Origin: Tulasnella sp. 424
Lineage: Eukaryota > Basidiomycota > Agaricomycetes > Cantharellales > Tulasnellaceae
Length of the DNA stretch: 47,531 bases
Assembly (NCBI GenBank): GCA_019633425.1
Contig: WSUB01000244.1
Span: 1-47,531 of the forward strand
Direction of reading: 5' to 3'
Positions 34,764 through 45,764 of the stretch are shown here, piece after piece. The stretch's first letter is position 1, and every line of letters begins with the position of its first letter. The notes under the pieces were generated by a model. That model saw nothing but the letters and a program-made list of their open reading frames with translations, had not been told where the DNA came from and ran no database searches. Made by a program: the position numbers and the translations under genes.

Positions 34764-35230
34764 ACATCGACCAACCTTCGACGTCAGATGCACCGGCAAA
34801 GACATCAACAGCTCCACCGCTCCAACGTCAACAGACCCAACAGGGACGACAAGTCCCCCAATGGAAGCCCCCTCATCAACGGGAGCTACCCCTCGAAGGT
34901 TGCTGGGTGATTTAGCGTTGAGGACTCGAATAAGAATGGGCCGGAAGTGCCCCGGAACGGTGCCAAGTCTGCTGCGGAACGGCCGGTGGGCGGGCTTGTA
35001 TTGTAGGTGGTGGCAAACCTGCAACACGGGATAATTGTCTTTAGCTATGGAAGATCTTACCCAGTGCATGATGGAACGAAGTCAGCAAGTTAGCTGGCCC
35101 AGCCAAAGGACTAGACTAAGCGATGATGTTGGGGCATCGGACGATCTCTGAGCTGCACTCCAAGCTAGCGCCCAGTGAAACAGTAGCACGAGAGGCTCTC
35201 TGTAATAGAAAAATCAGTCAACCTGAAGTC
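34764..35230 (+). pseudogene. PSD remnant 2 with deleted middle
   Basis: The first 40-45 codons of PSD (Ser/Thr/Pro-rich start; initiator changed to ACA) are joined at about 34893 to sequence matching the very end of PSD (gttgctgggtgattta against gttgtcgggtgattta at 25087) and its 3' flank up to about 25430. About 2.25 kb, including the entire catalytic domain, is missing. It has no coding capacity. Confidence 0.82.
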
Positions 35231-36114
35231 TCACAGGCTTCTTGACCTTATCTCAATCGCTCTAAGGAATGCGCCGGATGAGGAGCCTAAACTATCATGA
35301 AATAATCCTTGGCAAGTTGGAGTGTGACGGAGAAGAGTTTATATTTGGGAATATCAACGTGTCCGGAGCTAATTGATGGTTATTTTTTTTCTAGAACCGA
35401 AGCGTACTGAATCGGCGTCACTTCGAGTGCCAAGAGTTTGGGTATATATCACCCTGAACGTCACAAAGTACGTAAACATAATTTTGTTCAGAACTGGTCT
35501 GGGGTCATCTTTAGACCTTGAGTCGAGGCCTTGTCCAAGCCCCCCGTCGGAGGGTCGTGCCCAAACGTCCTTGTTGAAATCACACAACCCGTGTCTCCAG
35601 CATAAGGGATAGAGTTTGGCCACCCTCTTCTTCAAACCTCCAAGCGTGGACGCTAGGAAGAAGCACAGGCCTAATGAGGCAACACCGCGCTGGAGCCAAG
35701 GGAGATATTTGGGGAATGGCTCCTCACTAGCTCAAACCCAACGTCACCAGCGGGTATCCTAGATTTGGTGAGTTGTATTGACATAGGCCATCTAACTTCC
35801 AGTAGGAACGTTTTTCGAGTACCGCATCGGATACGGCACCGCATCTCGAGACCGGATCTCTCCGTGGTTCCCCTTGTCCGAGTAAGATGTTTACGCACAG
35901 AGAGGTAGAGAACAACTGGTCAGTTCACCGACGCGCGGAGAAGAACCAGCAGGTCGGTCATTAGGCTACGCTCCTGGCGATACCAGGTTCCCAGATTTCC
36001 CTCGCCAAAGCGGTGTACAGCGCTCAAGGGCTGTACTGCCAAGCCAACCGGCTCCTCCCCTCCCCTTTTCACCACCCATCTTCAGTCTCCTATCTTCTGT
36101 CCAAGCGATTTCTC
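35231..36114. other. Spacer upstream of gene F
   Basis: No gene or duplicate recognised. The stretch just before gene F (about 36040-36110) is rich in C and T, as expected for a fungal promoter and leader. Confidence 0.35.
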
Positions 36115-39100
36115 ATGCGAAATATACTCTCAAGGCCCCTCAAACACTTTCACGTCCTCCATCCTCCGATTCAGTCCTCCGATCCCCACAGTCCCATCAT
36201 TGATCACGATGCGGATGACGAGATTCGCTCCGATGAACAGCGAACTGGAGAAAATGGAACCTCAGATGAAACAAAGTCGAAGAAGCTTTCCGCGGTATGT
36301 CCTCCTGCCGGTTCTCGGAATATTCTGATGATTGATAGGAGAGGTCGTGTGTAGAGGGATAGACTCGACGGCTTGTCGACCTTTCGAGTTCAGGCCGGCA
36401 CATTAACTCTCACGCCATCGGGGTCGTCTAAAGGTGGAGGCAACGCTGAAGTAATCCAGGCGACATTTAAGCGGCGACTATGGAGCCGCAAAAAGCAGGT
36501 GGCAGTGAAGAAGGTTCGATATCATCAAGGGATAGATAAACATATGTTCGCAAATGTAAGAAACGTAGGAGCTGTTGTCGATAATTTTGTGCTAACTCTG
36601 CTGCAATTAGGCATTTGTTCATGAGGTGGAGATGATGGCTGGATTTACTCATGAGAACATCATCAAATTGATTGGGTTCGTCGAAGACCTCGCAAAAGGA
36701 TGTGCTTGGATGGTTTTGGCTTGGGAACCGAATGGGAATGTTAGCGAGTTCCTTGCTACGGGGACTTGGGAAATCCCAGAACGCATTTCCCTTGTGAGCA
36801 GACATTTCGTCTCAGGGAAGACTTGTGGCAAGTCCATAACGTCCTTTACTCCAGATCCAGGATACCTTCGAGGGTCTCAAGTATCTTCATACTCGTCAAC
36901 CGCCGATCTGCCACGGCGACCTCAAGTCGGTGGGTTTGTTGATTTACTCGCATTCGACAACAAGCCAACTCACGTCTCCCGATTCCTTAGCTCAACATTC
37001 TCGTCAGCTCAGCTTATCGTGCAATAATTACCGATTTTGGGTCAGCTCGTGCCATAAGAAACCCGGAAGATAGAGCAACCGGCGAAGGGAGCGGCAGTCA
37101 GGCGGAGGGGACTCGGCCAACCCCCGATGATCCGGAAAACGACACCCAAATACAAGTCTCTGCTACCGGCAATCAGTTGACTTTGACGGGACCGGCCTGG
37201 TCGCTTCGCTGGGCGCCCCCTGAAGTCGTGAATGGGAATCATTCGGGCCTGCCAAGTGACATCTGGTCAGCTGGCTGGGTCTGTTGGGAGGTGAGCCAAC
37301 CGAAAATCAACGCGATTGTGTCCTGTCGTGATAGCCGAATTCCACCTGATGGTTTCTACTAGATTATGACGGACAAACTACCATATCCCGAACTTGATTC
37401 GGGAAACGCGATTACTTTGAGAGTTATCCAGGGCAAAGTCCCTACGGCTGCGGAAGAAGAACAACTCTCTCAAATCGTCAGGCTTTGCAATTTGATGACG
37501 GATTGTTGGCTTCTAAACCCTGGAGATAGGCCGAGCGTTGCCAAGTGCTGCGAAGAGATCAAATGGGTAGTACGTCGCATTCCCAACCTGATTTCGACAA
37601 AGCAACCCCTGATTCGTATCCCATTCAGCCGTCAATACCTCCATTAGGCGGAGTTTCGTATGGCTCCAAAGTCGAGACTACTCGGTTTCTGTTACAAATG
37701 GGCCGCATGGACTATGTGCACGGTCGCTACGAAAGTGCCGCCTTGCACTTCGAGCTGGGACTCGATATGGCCGATCGTAAAAAAGACCAGAATGCAAGAG
37801 CAGGGGCATTACACTGGCTGGGAAATGTCTCCGCCGCCCTGCGCCAATATGCTTCGGCCGAAGAGTCTTATACTCAGGCGCAAGACATCTTCACTCGCAT
37901 CGGCGATGACCTGGGATTGGCCAACACGCTCGAGGGACTCGGAAGTATCTACCAGCTTCAGTCAAAGTTCGCCGCGGCCGGGGAAACTTTCACCAAGGCG
38001 CAGGGCATCTACGATCACGTCGGTGACGACCAGGGACGCGCTAACACGTTGCGTGGTTTGGGCCACGTCTACCGTTCTCAATCCAAATACGCCGACGCCG
38101 ACGGGTCCTACATACGAGCGCAGGCCATTTATACTCGAATCGGTGATGGTCACGGTAGAGCTAGCACGTTGGAAGGGCTAGGAGGCGTCTACCAACTTCA
38201 ATCAAGGTTCGCCGAAGCCGAAAGGTCTTTCACCCAAGCGCTAGACATCTACGGTCGCGTTGGTGACGACCGTGGTCGAGGGAATGCCTTGTGTGGACTG
38301 GGTCGCGTCTACTGTGCTCAATCCAAGTACACCGAGTCCAATGAGTCCTACACTCGAGCGCAAGCTGTGTTTGCTAGCATCAGTGACGACCTGGGCTTAG
38401 CGAACGCGTTTCAAGGGTTAGGAGACGTCCAACATGACCAGTCCAAGCATACGGAGGCCGAAGAACTCTACATTCGAGCGCAAGAGCTCTACATCGACCT
38501 CGACGATGAGCCGAATCTAGCACGGACGCACTCTAGGCTGGGAGAAGTCTATTGCGCGCGACGTAATTACACTGCGGCTACAGAGTCCCTTATCCGAGCT
38601 CAAGACACCTACGCAAGCACCAGCGATCGAGCAAGCACCTTGCACCGACTGGGAGAAGTATATAGTCTTCAATCCATGTACGACGAGGCCGAAAACTCGT
38701 ACATCCTCGCGCGGCTCGCCTTCAATAGCATCGGGGACGACTTGGGGGAAGCGAACGCTTGGTATGGTCTGGGTGACGTCTATACTGTCCAATCCATGTA
38801 CCATCAGGCCGAGGGGTCCTACGTCCGTGCTCAGGAGATCTACGCTCTCATCGGCGCCCGCCGTGACGAGGCGAGCTCGTTATGCAAGTTGGGGAAAGTC
38901 TATCGTCTTCAGTCACAGTACTTCCAGGCCGCTGGAGCATATACACGGGCGCAAGATCTGTACGCTCGCATCGGGGAGAACCGGGGCCAAGTGAACGCGT
39001 TGGAGGCGCTTGGAGAGGTCTATCATCATCATTCCATGTACAAAGAAGCTGAATCATCCTACGCCCAAGCTCAAAAGCTCTATACCCTCATCGGCGACCG

Positions 39101-39398
39101 CAATGGTCAAGCAGGCGCGTTGTTCAAGTTGGGACAAGTCTACCATCTTCAGTCTAAATTCACCCTGGCCGCAGCAGCCTACATCCGAGCGGAGAAGATA
39201 TATGCTCACATTGGCAATGATAATGGACGTGAGAAGACTTATCGCGCTCTTAGTCGCCTTCGCCAACAGCAAAGTCTCCGAACCGGGGGCGCAGCATTCA
39301 GTTCTGAAACGAAAGGTGTCTCCCGGGTGCCCAGGACGGCCAGGACCGCCAGGACTGGTGACGCTTCCAGTAAACAAGAGTTATCTCCTACTACCTAG
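36115..39398 (+). CDS. Long kinase-TPR fusion protein, gene F
   Basis: Exons 36115-36294, 36355-36555, 36611-36793, 36855-36929, 36991-37290, 37363-37569 and 37629-39398 give 971 residues. Intron positions match the other six genes, but the sequence is clearly the most diverged. Kinase motifs are present: GGGNAEV, VAVKK, FVHEVE, HGDLKSLN, TDFGSAR, APPE and SDIWSAGWVCWE. The TPR exon is nearly twice as long, with about 13 units and a fourteenth degenerate one, including one shortened unit near residue 670. The C-terminus is a Pro/Arg/Thr-rich tail. It is the only + strand kinase in the right half and lacks the flanking duplicates of D, E and G, so it may be an older family member. Confidence 0.9.
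37700..39270 (+). repeat. 120-bp tandem TPR repeats of gene F
   Basis: About thirteen successive 120-base units each code one 40-residue TPR of the pattern LGxVYxxQSxYxxAExSY, then RAQxIYxxIGDDxGxANTL. Genes A, B, C and E carry seven such units and D and G six. Units are diverged within F, so the expansion is not recent. Confidence 0.85.
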
Positions 39399-39733
39399 TT
39401 ATTCTACTACCTTTTGTAACCGTAATTGACGACCGTACATCTAGTATCTTTTATGTCTGTGAAGGGACTTTGTGTCTATGTCGTGTCTGTTTTTACATCG
39501 CCTCCGACCTAGTCTCAGTGAACAAGAACTAGGCCAATGGCCTACACCTTAAGGCTTACGCCGTTCTTTATCCCCTTTTCTGTGGTTAAATGGGGTATGG
39601 CTTACGACAACACGGACCCAGGTTATAACGTCTCGCGACATGAAAGAAATTCTTGAGGTGGTACCGAATTACTATGGGGTATGTATTCGACCGCGGGGCA
39701 TTAATAAATTTAGTACGTCCGCACCAGTGCATC

Positions 39734-41410
39734 GATGACCGCTGTCAACGAAAAGTCTTAATATACATGCTTGGAGAGATCTATCTTCTCCAGTATAAAT
39801 ACTTCGCGGCCCACCCAGGCGAGAACGTCCTGGCTGCTTATTACTTAACTTCGTTTCACTCCACCATTCCGAATCCGTGACTTCCTCTTGTCTGTGCGAA
39901 AGGTATCATCTCATTGATCCGTAGTTATATAGTCCCTGCTGTGCTTTCCGCCTACCTCCTCCTTCGGAACGATTACTATATCTCTCCCAAAGCTCCACTA
40001 CTCTAATTTGTTCCTCATGGTCTATCACGATCCAACGACAGACTTAAGTACATGGTCAACCCCCATGGCGACTGCACGTGCGTATGGCACAGTACAGCTT
40101 CGAACGCGCCGCATACACACTCGACTGGTCTATTATTTTTTCTAGAAAACGCAGCTCGGCGCAGCCTGCAAGATAGTGTCATGTGTCGGCTGTAAATGCC
40201 AAACCCACAAGTATGGAGTGTCGTGCGAGGACTCGAGCTCCATCCTAATCAGGTAAATGGAGATGTCGGGGTTAACCCCACCCGGAGATCCTCTTTACTT
40301 CTTTCGGGTTCTGCGTCAAGCCTCTTCGCAGTACATGCACACGGAGACCTGTCAGACGGGGGAGTAGTACTGGTGGTATATGTTCCCGCGTGACCGACGT
40401 TTCATAATTTCTCCCCGCCACCGTCGCCGCCATCCCCGTCCTCACCCTACTTACCCGTTCATGGAAATACACACATCAAGACATGCCGGTCTTCGGATAA
40501 CAATAGAATGAGATAGGAAAGTTGTGCACCCTGAGCTGAAGTACGTATACGTGTGCACTACTTAATTAGGTTCCTGCGGGCGGAGCGTCGATGTCTTTCC
40601 GTGTTGACTCGAGCGCTGATGATCGGTTGGTATGAGCTCGCTCGAGTCAGTCGTGTACAGTGGTCCGACGCCAAATGAGGAAGTTACTGGAAGGGAGGAC
40701 CCTGGGAAGGGTCGGGTGCGAGAACTCCGGAGGAGATTATAGGATGGATGGATGGGATGAGTAGCTAAGCTGTCAGAGCAGCAAAAGATTGAAAGGCCAC
40801 TGCCTGTCAGCTATAGTGTATTACAATACTTGTTACGTGCAGCGCCGAAGTTTCATTACGCGGGTGGACTACGAATCGGGTGGAAGAGGCGATGGCTCGC
40901 GCGAGCCCTCGGCCGTACGTAGATGAAAAGACTGGCGTAAATACGTTTCTCGGACAATTAATGTCGCAACGTCATGGCTTGACTTCTCATACCGTCTGTC
41001 ATTCATTATTTCTTCCGAGTTTCAGGTTTTATCTTCCTGCCCATCTCTCTCTCTAGATCGAAAGAAGGGGCCCTCCCAAAATGCCGGCGGCTAATACTCG
41101 AAAGGGACGATTCCGATCGTGGAATGAAGGATGGGGGGGATGTTTCGATGTTGGCCGCCCAACAGGCTTGGACCCTGAGATGAGGTGTATTTGTTGAGTA
41201 CGTGATTCGACGACCAACAGACGCGCGACAGGCCAGCTTACCACGCTTCCATGTAATACGATGTACTCTCTTTACATTCAAAAGATGTCTCTCTCCGCAC
41301 TGCACAGCTAGTCGGCCTTTGTTTTGCTTCCGATCACGAGAGAAGGTCAATTCAATCCTAAACTCTGCGTGTTTGGCTTCGAGCGCCGGGGCGCTTGCCC
41401 AAGTACTCGT
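39734..41410. repeat. Segmental duplicate R, copy a
   Basis: About 1.7 kb homologous, in the same orientation, to 44927-46788. It starts at gatgaccgctgtcaa and ends near caagtactcgta. A TPR-like trace (LGEIYLLQYKY) lies at 39769-39801. No long gene is intact. A frame starting ATGGCGACT near 40066 is stopped by TAG where copy b continues. The 65-codon frame at 40196-40393 is preserved in both copies. Confidence 0.75.
40196..40393 (+). CDS. Small duplicated ORF, copy a
   Basis: A 65-codon frame ending in TGA, with a same-length partner at 45567-45764. The C-terminal half (SSLFAVHAHGDLS.GGVVLVVY) is nearly identical in protein, and there almost all base differences fall at third codon positions. 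The N-terminal half shows more replacements. It could be a small protein or an exon; no family recognised. Confidence 0.3.
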   Translation: MPNPQVWSVVRGLELHPNQVNGDVGVNPTRRSSLLLSGSASSLFAVHAHGDLSDGGVVLVVYVPA

Positions 41411-41412
41411 AT

Positions 41413-41437
41413 CGGACGAGGATGGAGTCGAACCATC
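41413..41437 (-). other. tRNA T-arm/B-box-like motif
   Basis: On the minus strand GATGG TTCGACT CCATC forms a perfect 5-bp stem with a seven-base T-loop (TTCRANY), that is, a consensus Pol III B box, followed by CTCGTCC, which could be a 3' acceptor strand. I cannot find a matching 5' acceptor strand, D-arm or anticodon arm, so this is not called as a tRNA gene. It may be a tRNA or SINE fragment. Confidence 0.25.
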
Positions 41438-41785
41438 GCACGTGCGCGCGAATCTATGGTGACGCTCCTTTATTGCCGTGGAGACTTGTAAGAACGTGGA
41501 TTTGGTAGAGATATAAGCAGCCCGTTGCCGAGGCCCTATTGAAATGCGTCCCTCAGGTGCAACATGCAGCCCAGAGTGCGGGGATCCGATCCATTGTAAA
41601 GAAAGAGCTGATGGCATGCAAACTATCAAAGTACATATGAACAGAATATGATGAAATAGTGACAAACTGGATTGTTCTCGACGACCGTGCAGAAGTCGCT
41701 GGGGGGAGATGATAGAACAGGGTTCCAAGGATAGTTTATGGGAAAGGATTCCGAGTAGAAATTTGGGGTGGAGGAATGCAAGGGG
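41438..41785. repeat. 3' flank of gene G duplicated from gene D flank
   Basis: Homologous to 25525-25859 beyond the end of gene D, in the same position relative to the kinase. Shared runs include gtgacgctcctttattgccg and gcggggatccgatccattgt. No intact gene. It extends the duplicated segment shared by D and G beyond the coding region. Confidence 0.7.
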
Positions 41786-44099
41786 TCAGGTTGTGGCTGA
41801 GTTTTGTTTCGGCGACAGGGACACGAGCCGTTCAGCGGTCTCCTCCTCGTTTCTGGTGTCACCAATCTGAGCATATAAATCCTTTGCCTCTGCAAAGTAT
41901 AAGGCGGCCTCAGCGTCGCGGCCTTGGTCCCGGCGCAGGTCACCAAGAGAACGTAGCGAGTCCGCTCGACCCTGGGGATTACCGATGCGAGCATGGATTT
42001 CATGCGCTCGGGTGTGCGACTCCTCTGCCTGGGCGTATTTGGATTGAAGACGCTGGACGTCTCCCAGCTCACGCATCGTGCTCGCTCGGCCCATGTTGAA
42101 ACCGATGCGAGCGTAGATTTCTTGCGCTCGGGTGTACGACTCTTCTGCCTGGGTGTATTTGGATTGAAGGCGGTAGAGCCGTCCTAGTCCATTCAACGTG
42201 TGTGCCCGACCCGCGTCATGACCGATGCGAGTGAAGATTTCTTGCGCTCGGGTGAACGACTCTTCTGCCTGGGTGTATTTGGATCGAACACAGTAGATGC
42301 GTCCCAGCCCTTCCAACGCGTCCGCTTGACCTTCGTCATCACCGACGCGAGCGCAAATTTCTTGCGCTTGGATGAACGACTCTTCTGCCTGGGCGTATTT
42401 GGATTGACGAAGGTAGACACTTCCTAGAAACCTCAGCGCGTCTGCGGCTTCTGGTTCCTTACTTGAAGACCTTGCGAGAGACAGTGCTTCTTGAAGCAGC
42501 GAGGCGGCCTTTTCAAAACGACCCTGATCATAATGCATCCTACCCAGCTGGAATAACAGGTCGATGGATGGTACTCCGCGGTCTGAAGCCTTCCCGCCGG
42601 ATGGGGGGAGTGATGGCTGAAACCGGAAGCGTGTTTGGAACGTTTACAATGAAATCATAACTGGACTCGGACTCACGATCCATTTCAGCTCAGTACAGCA
42701 TCGAGCAATAATAGGCCTAGCCTTGGGATCGAGTGCCCAACAATCTTTCATGAGACTGCAGAGTGCGATGATCTGCGCCAGCTGTGCATCGTCGCGAGTT
42801 GCAGGAACCTCTCCTTTGATCACCATCAACGTTATAGCGCCCGGCGAGTTAACTTCGTGAAACGGGACCTTGTTCGTCATGACCTGATGAAGGGTTGGTC
42901 AATGGAGAGTATAGGCGATGATAAGAATATCGAATATTCGCATTGTCGCTTACCTCCCAGGCGACCCAGCCAGCTGCCCAAACGTCGGTTGACAGACCCG
43001 GGCGTTCCCCGCTCACAACTTCAGGAGGCGCCCAGCGGAGTGAGTAGGCAGGCCCTGTCAGTGTTAATTGATTGCCAATAGCATTGACGTCTATTTGAGG
43101 ATGGGCTTGCTCCGTCATCGGGTTTCGCTGCGCCTGCCGGTCAAGTTCTTCGCCGAGAATCCCGTCTTCTGGCATAGTTATAGAACGGGCCGACCCAAAG
43201 TCAGTGATGATGGCGCGGTAGGACGAGCTGACGAGAATGTTGAGCTGGCGAAATCGACGTGAGATGTAAAGTTCCGATCGTGTTCATAGAACGACCAACT
43301 CACCGACTTGAGGTCGCCGTGACAAATCGGTGGTTGGCGAGTGTGCAGATACCTGACACCCTCGAATGTATCCTGTATCTGGAATAAGAGCGCCGTTGGC
43401 TTTTCCAGGAGCTTTTGCATGGACGATTTTCGCTTACAAGCGACACGCGTTCAGGGATTTCCCATCTCCCAGTGGCAAGGAATTCGCTAACGTTTCCATT
43501 CGGCTCCCAGGACATAACGATCCAGGCCTTTCCGTTTTCGAGGTCTTCGACAAAGCCAACCAGTTTGACGATGTTCTCGTGTGACAACCCAGCCATTGTC
43601 TCCACTTCATGAACAAATTCCTATACAAATTCTGTAAGTACTGTGCAGCAAAACACAGGACTAATCGGACTTACGTTTGAGAACTTCTTTTGGTCCTTGT
43701 CTGGGTGATATCGAATTTTCTTCACTGCCACTTGTTCATCCCTCCAAACGCCTCGTCGAAATGTCGCCCGAACCACGTCTCCCTTGCCGCCACTTCCTTG
43801 CGGCGACGTCCCGGAGGTAAAAATGAGTTTCTTGGGACGAATGCGGTAACTTGCCAAGCCGTCCAGTCTTTGCCGCTGTGACATCCTTGTCAGGGATTCT
43901 AAGTCAATTGCGCATGCGGAATCGGACTCACCGCCGAAGGTTTCTTTGGTGCTGTTCTCTCCGCAGCCTCAATTCGGGTGGGGAGGTATGCGTCTTGATC
44001 GTTGTTCTCCTTAATCGTCGGGATATGAGGTCTCGACACCGGTGCCCCAACCCGGAGGGACTGGAATGGTGCGAGGAGCTTCGAGATAGGTCCCGACAT
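41786..44099 (-). CDS. Kinase-TPR fusion protein, gene G
   Basis: Exons from the 5' end are 44099-43932, 43875-43675, 43620-43438, 43378-43304, 43244-42954, 42883-42677 and 42616-41786; 651 residues, exactly the exon lengths of gene D. The motifs VAVKK, FVHEVE, HGDLKSLN, TDFGSAR and APPE are present. The glycine loop is GGKGDV. Six TPR units follow. Upstream and downstream flanks match those of D, so D and G are sister copies from one duplication of at least 3 kb. No broken codon was found. Confidence 0.9.
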
Positions 44100-44125
44100 T
44101 AGTACTTCGATTTAGTCGATGCCGG

Positions 44126-44166
44126 TCAGAGAGACTGATTGCCGCAGGATAAGGGACTAAAGGTGG
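44126..44166 (-). promoter_or_regulatory. Conserved upstream block of gene G
   Basis: Same block as before genes D and E, 27-67 bases before the ATG, with one change (aagggacta for aaggaacta). Confidence 0.4.
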
Positions 44167-44836
44167 TGATTGAGAGAGGGTGTAACCGAGCCCCGCACAG
44201 GTATATGTGCGACGAGGACTCCGTCAACCTCACCACCTCCCGTACTGGGAGGCGTGTTTAGTGGCTTACCTCGTGGAATCCGTGAGGGGTGCTGCGTCGA
44301 TCGTCCAAATCTTCTGCAAAAAATAGACCATCCCCCTCCACCACCAACGTGATTGGTGGAAGGCGCTCGCGGCACGTGCACTGAACATGCAATTGGGACG
44401 TTCGCGATCGACGCGACATTCAACGGCTGCCCGGGTGGCAGTGCCCGCGCAAACAGGTACAACTAAAGAGTAGGGTCGACATCCCACTCATTCCTTCATG
44501 TGTCTGATCGTCTATCCTCGGTTTCGTCCTCGGGATCGTCAAACATGTGAGTCCGGAAGCCGGGGTTGGCCATGGAAGAGCTGGATTTCGGATTCCACGA
44601 CCGAGTCGAGCGTTCGGCTTCGCCTCGCGAGCCCCTCACCGGCACCCCCACAGTCCTAATTTGAGTAGAGCTGACGAGCTATAAGGGGTTAAGGATGTGG
44701 AGTAGTAATAGAGCGGCAAATTGTTTGCCTTAATGGATATTTCTAACATGGAACCGCTCGCGGTGAAACTTGGGTTACCTCTCTCGATCAGAATATGCTG
44801 ACTAATTCATTCAGGTCGCAGAGACCACCAGGGTTC
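44167..44836. other. Region upstream of gene G
   Basis: 44167-44640 is the partner of 28255-28700 upstream of gene D. The minus-strand peptide GFRTHMFDDPEDETEDRRSD near 44500-44560 is the counterpart of a similar one upstream of D. The rest (44640-44836) shows nothing recognisable apart from the approach to the F-box fragment. Confidence 0.45.
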
Positions 44837-44839
44837 TTA

Positions 44840-44911
44840 ATTTCGGTCAGTTGGCTGTATGCGGGGCTTTACCTGGCTCGGGTCTTGTGAGGAGTGAGGA
44901 ACCAGATATGG
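44840..44911 (+). pseudogene. F-box gene 3' end fragment 2
   Basis: About 70 bases match the F-box gene near 22010-22083 (ttacctgg.tcgg.tc.tgtg, then gagtgaggaacc). Similarity stops at about 44911, and 15 bases later the segmental duplicate R begins. It is a third copy of the F-box/PSD block truncated before PSD. Confidence 0.6.
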
Positions 44912-45393
44912 GACGTCCGCGCTAGTGATGACCGCTGTCAAGTGAAACGTTTCAATATGCTTGGAGCGACCCATCATCTCCGGTATAAAATACCTCGCGG
45001 CCCACCCAGGCGAAACGTAGGGGATATACGCCCACATCATTGATTATAGCGTGGGTCAAGTAAATCGCGTTATATCTGCTCGGGTGAAGAGGTTTCGCGG
45101 CTTGGGTCACAGCACGTTTCACGATTGAGACCGTAGTATCTGAGATCGAAGACCTGGCTGCCTATTACTTAACTTCGTTTCACACCACTATTCCGAATCC
45201 ATGACTTCCCCTTGTCTTTTTTTCTTCATTGACCCGTAGTTATATAGTCCCTGCTGTGCTTTCCGCCTACGTCCTCATTCGGAACGATTCTATCTCTCCC
45301 AAAGTTTCACTATTTTAATTTGTTCCTGTTACGCGGGAGGTCCCTTTAGTGTCATAGTTCTATCGTGTAATAAGCTTTGTACTCTAGACATAT

Positions 45394-45627
45394 GTGTCTG
45401 ATGCGTCGATTCCGATTCACAATCCAACGACAGACATGGCGACTCCACGTGAGTATGGGACCGTCCAGCTTCGAAGGCGATGCATACACACTCGACTGGC
45501 CCATTATTTTTCTCAGAAATCGGAGCTCGGCGCGGCCTGCAATATAGCGTCGTATGTCGGCGGTAAATGCCAAACCCACAAGTATGGAGTTTCGTGCGAG
45601 AACTCGAGTTCCTTCCTAATCAGGTAA
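45394..45627 (+). CDS. Small Cys-containing ORF in copy b
   Basis: A 77-codon frame with three clustered cysteines (C.IASYVGGKC, then GVSC). The corresponding frame in copy a is stopped by TAG at about 40142. No signal peptide is visible at the N-terminus. It overlaps in another frame with the 65-codon ORF at 45567, so at most one of them is likely real. Confidence 0.2.
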   Translation: MSDASIPIHNPTTDMATPREYGTVQLRRRCIHTRLAHYFSQKSELGAACNIASYVGGKCQTHKYGVSCENSSSFLIR

Positions 45628-45764
45628 ATGGAGACGTTGGGGTTAACCCTCCCAGGAGATCCACTTTACCTCTTTCGGGTTCTGCATCAAGCCTCTTTGC
45701 AGTGCACGCACATGGAGACCTGTCAAACGGGGGAGTAGTATTAGTGGTATATGTTTCCGCGTGA
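45567..45764 (+). CDS. Small duplicated ORF, copy b
   Basis: Partner of 40196-40393, also 65 codons with the same start and stop. Differences in the second half are mainly silent (for example GCG/GCA, TTC/TTT, CAT/CAC, CTG/TTA), which hints at constraint on the protein. Product unknown. Confidence 0.3.
   Translation: MPNPQVWSFVRELEFLPNQVNGDVGVNPPRRSTLPLSGSASSLFAVHAHGDLSNGGVVLVVYVSA

Noticed and set aside
41413..41500. Complete tRNA-Ser gene
   Set aside because: T-arm and possible acceptor 3' strand only; no pairing 5' acceptor strand, D-arm or anticodon arm found within a normal distance.
41006..41728. 240-codon minus-strand frame downstream of gene G
   Set aside because: It runs through duplicate R and the T-arm-like motif, and the corresponding frame in 46380-46790 is broken. 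One internal stretch is shared with 25540-25720, but no complete product is conserved.
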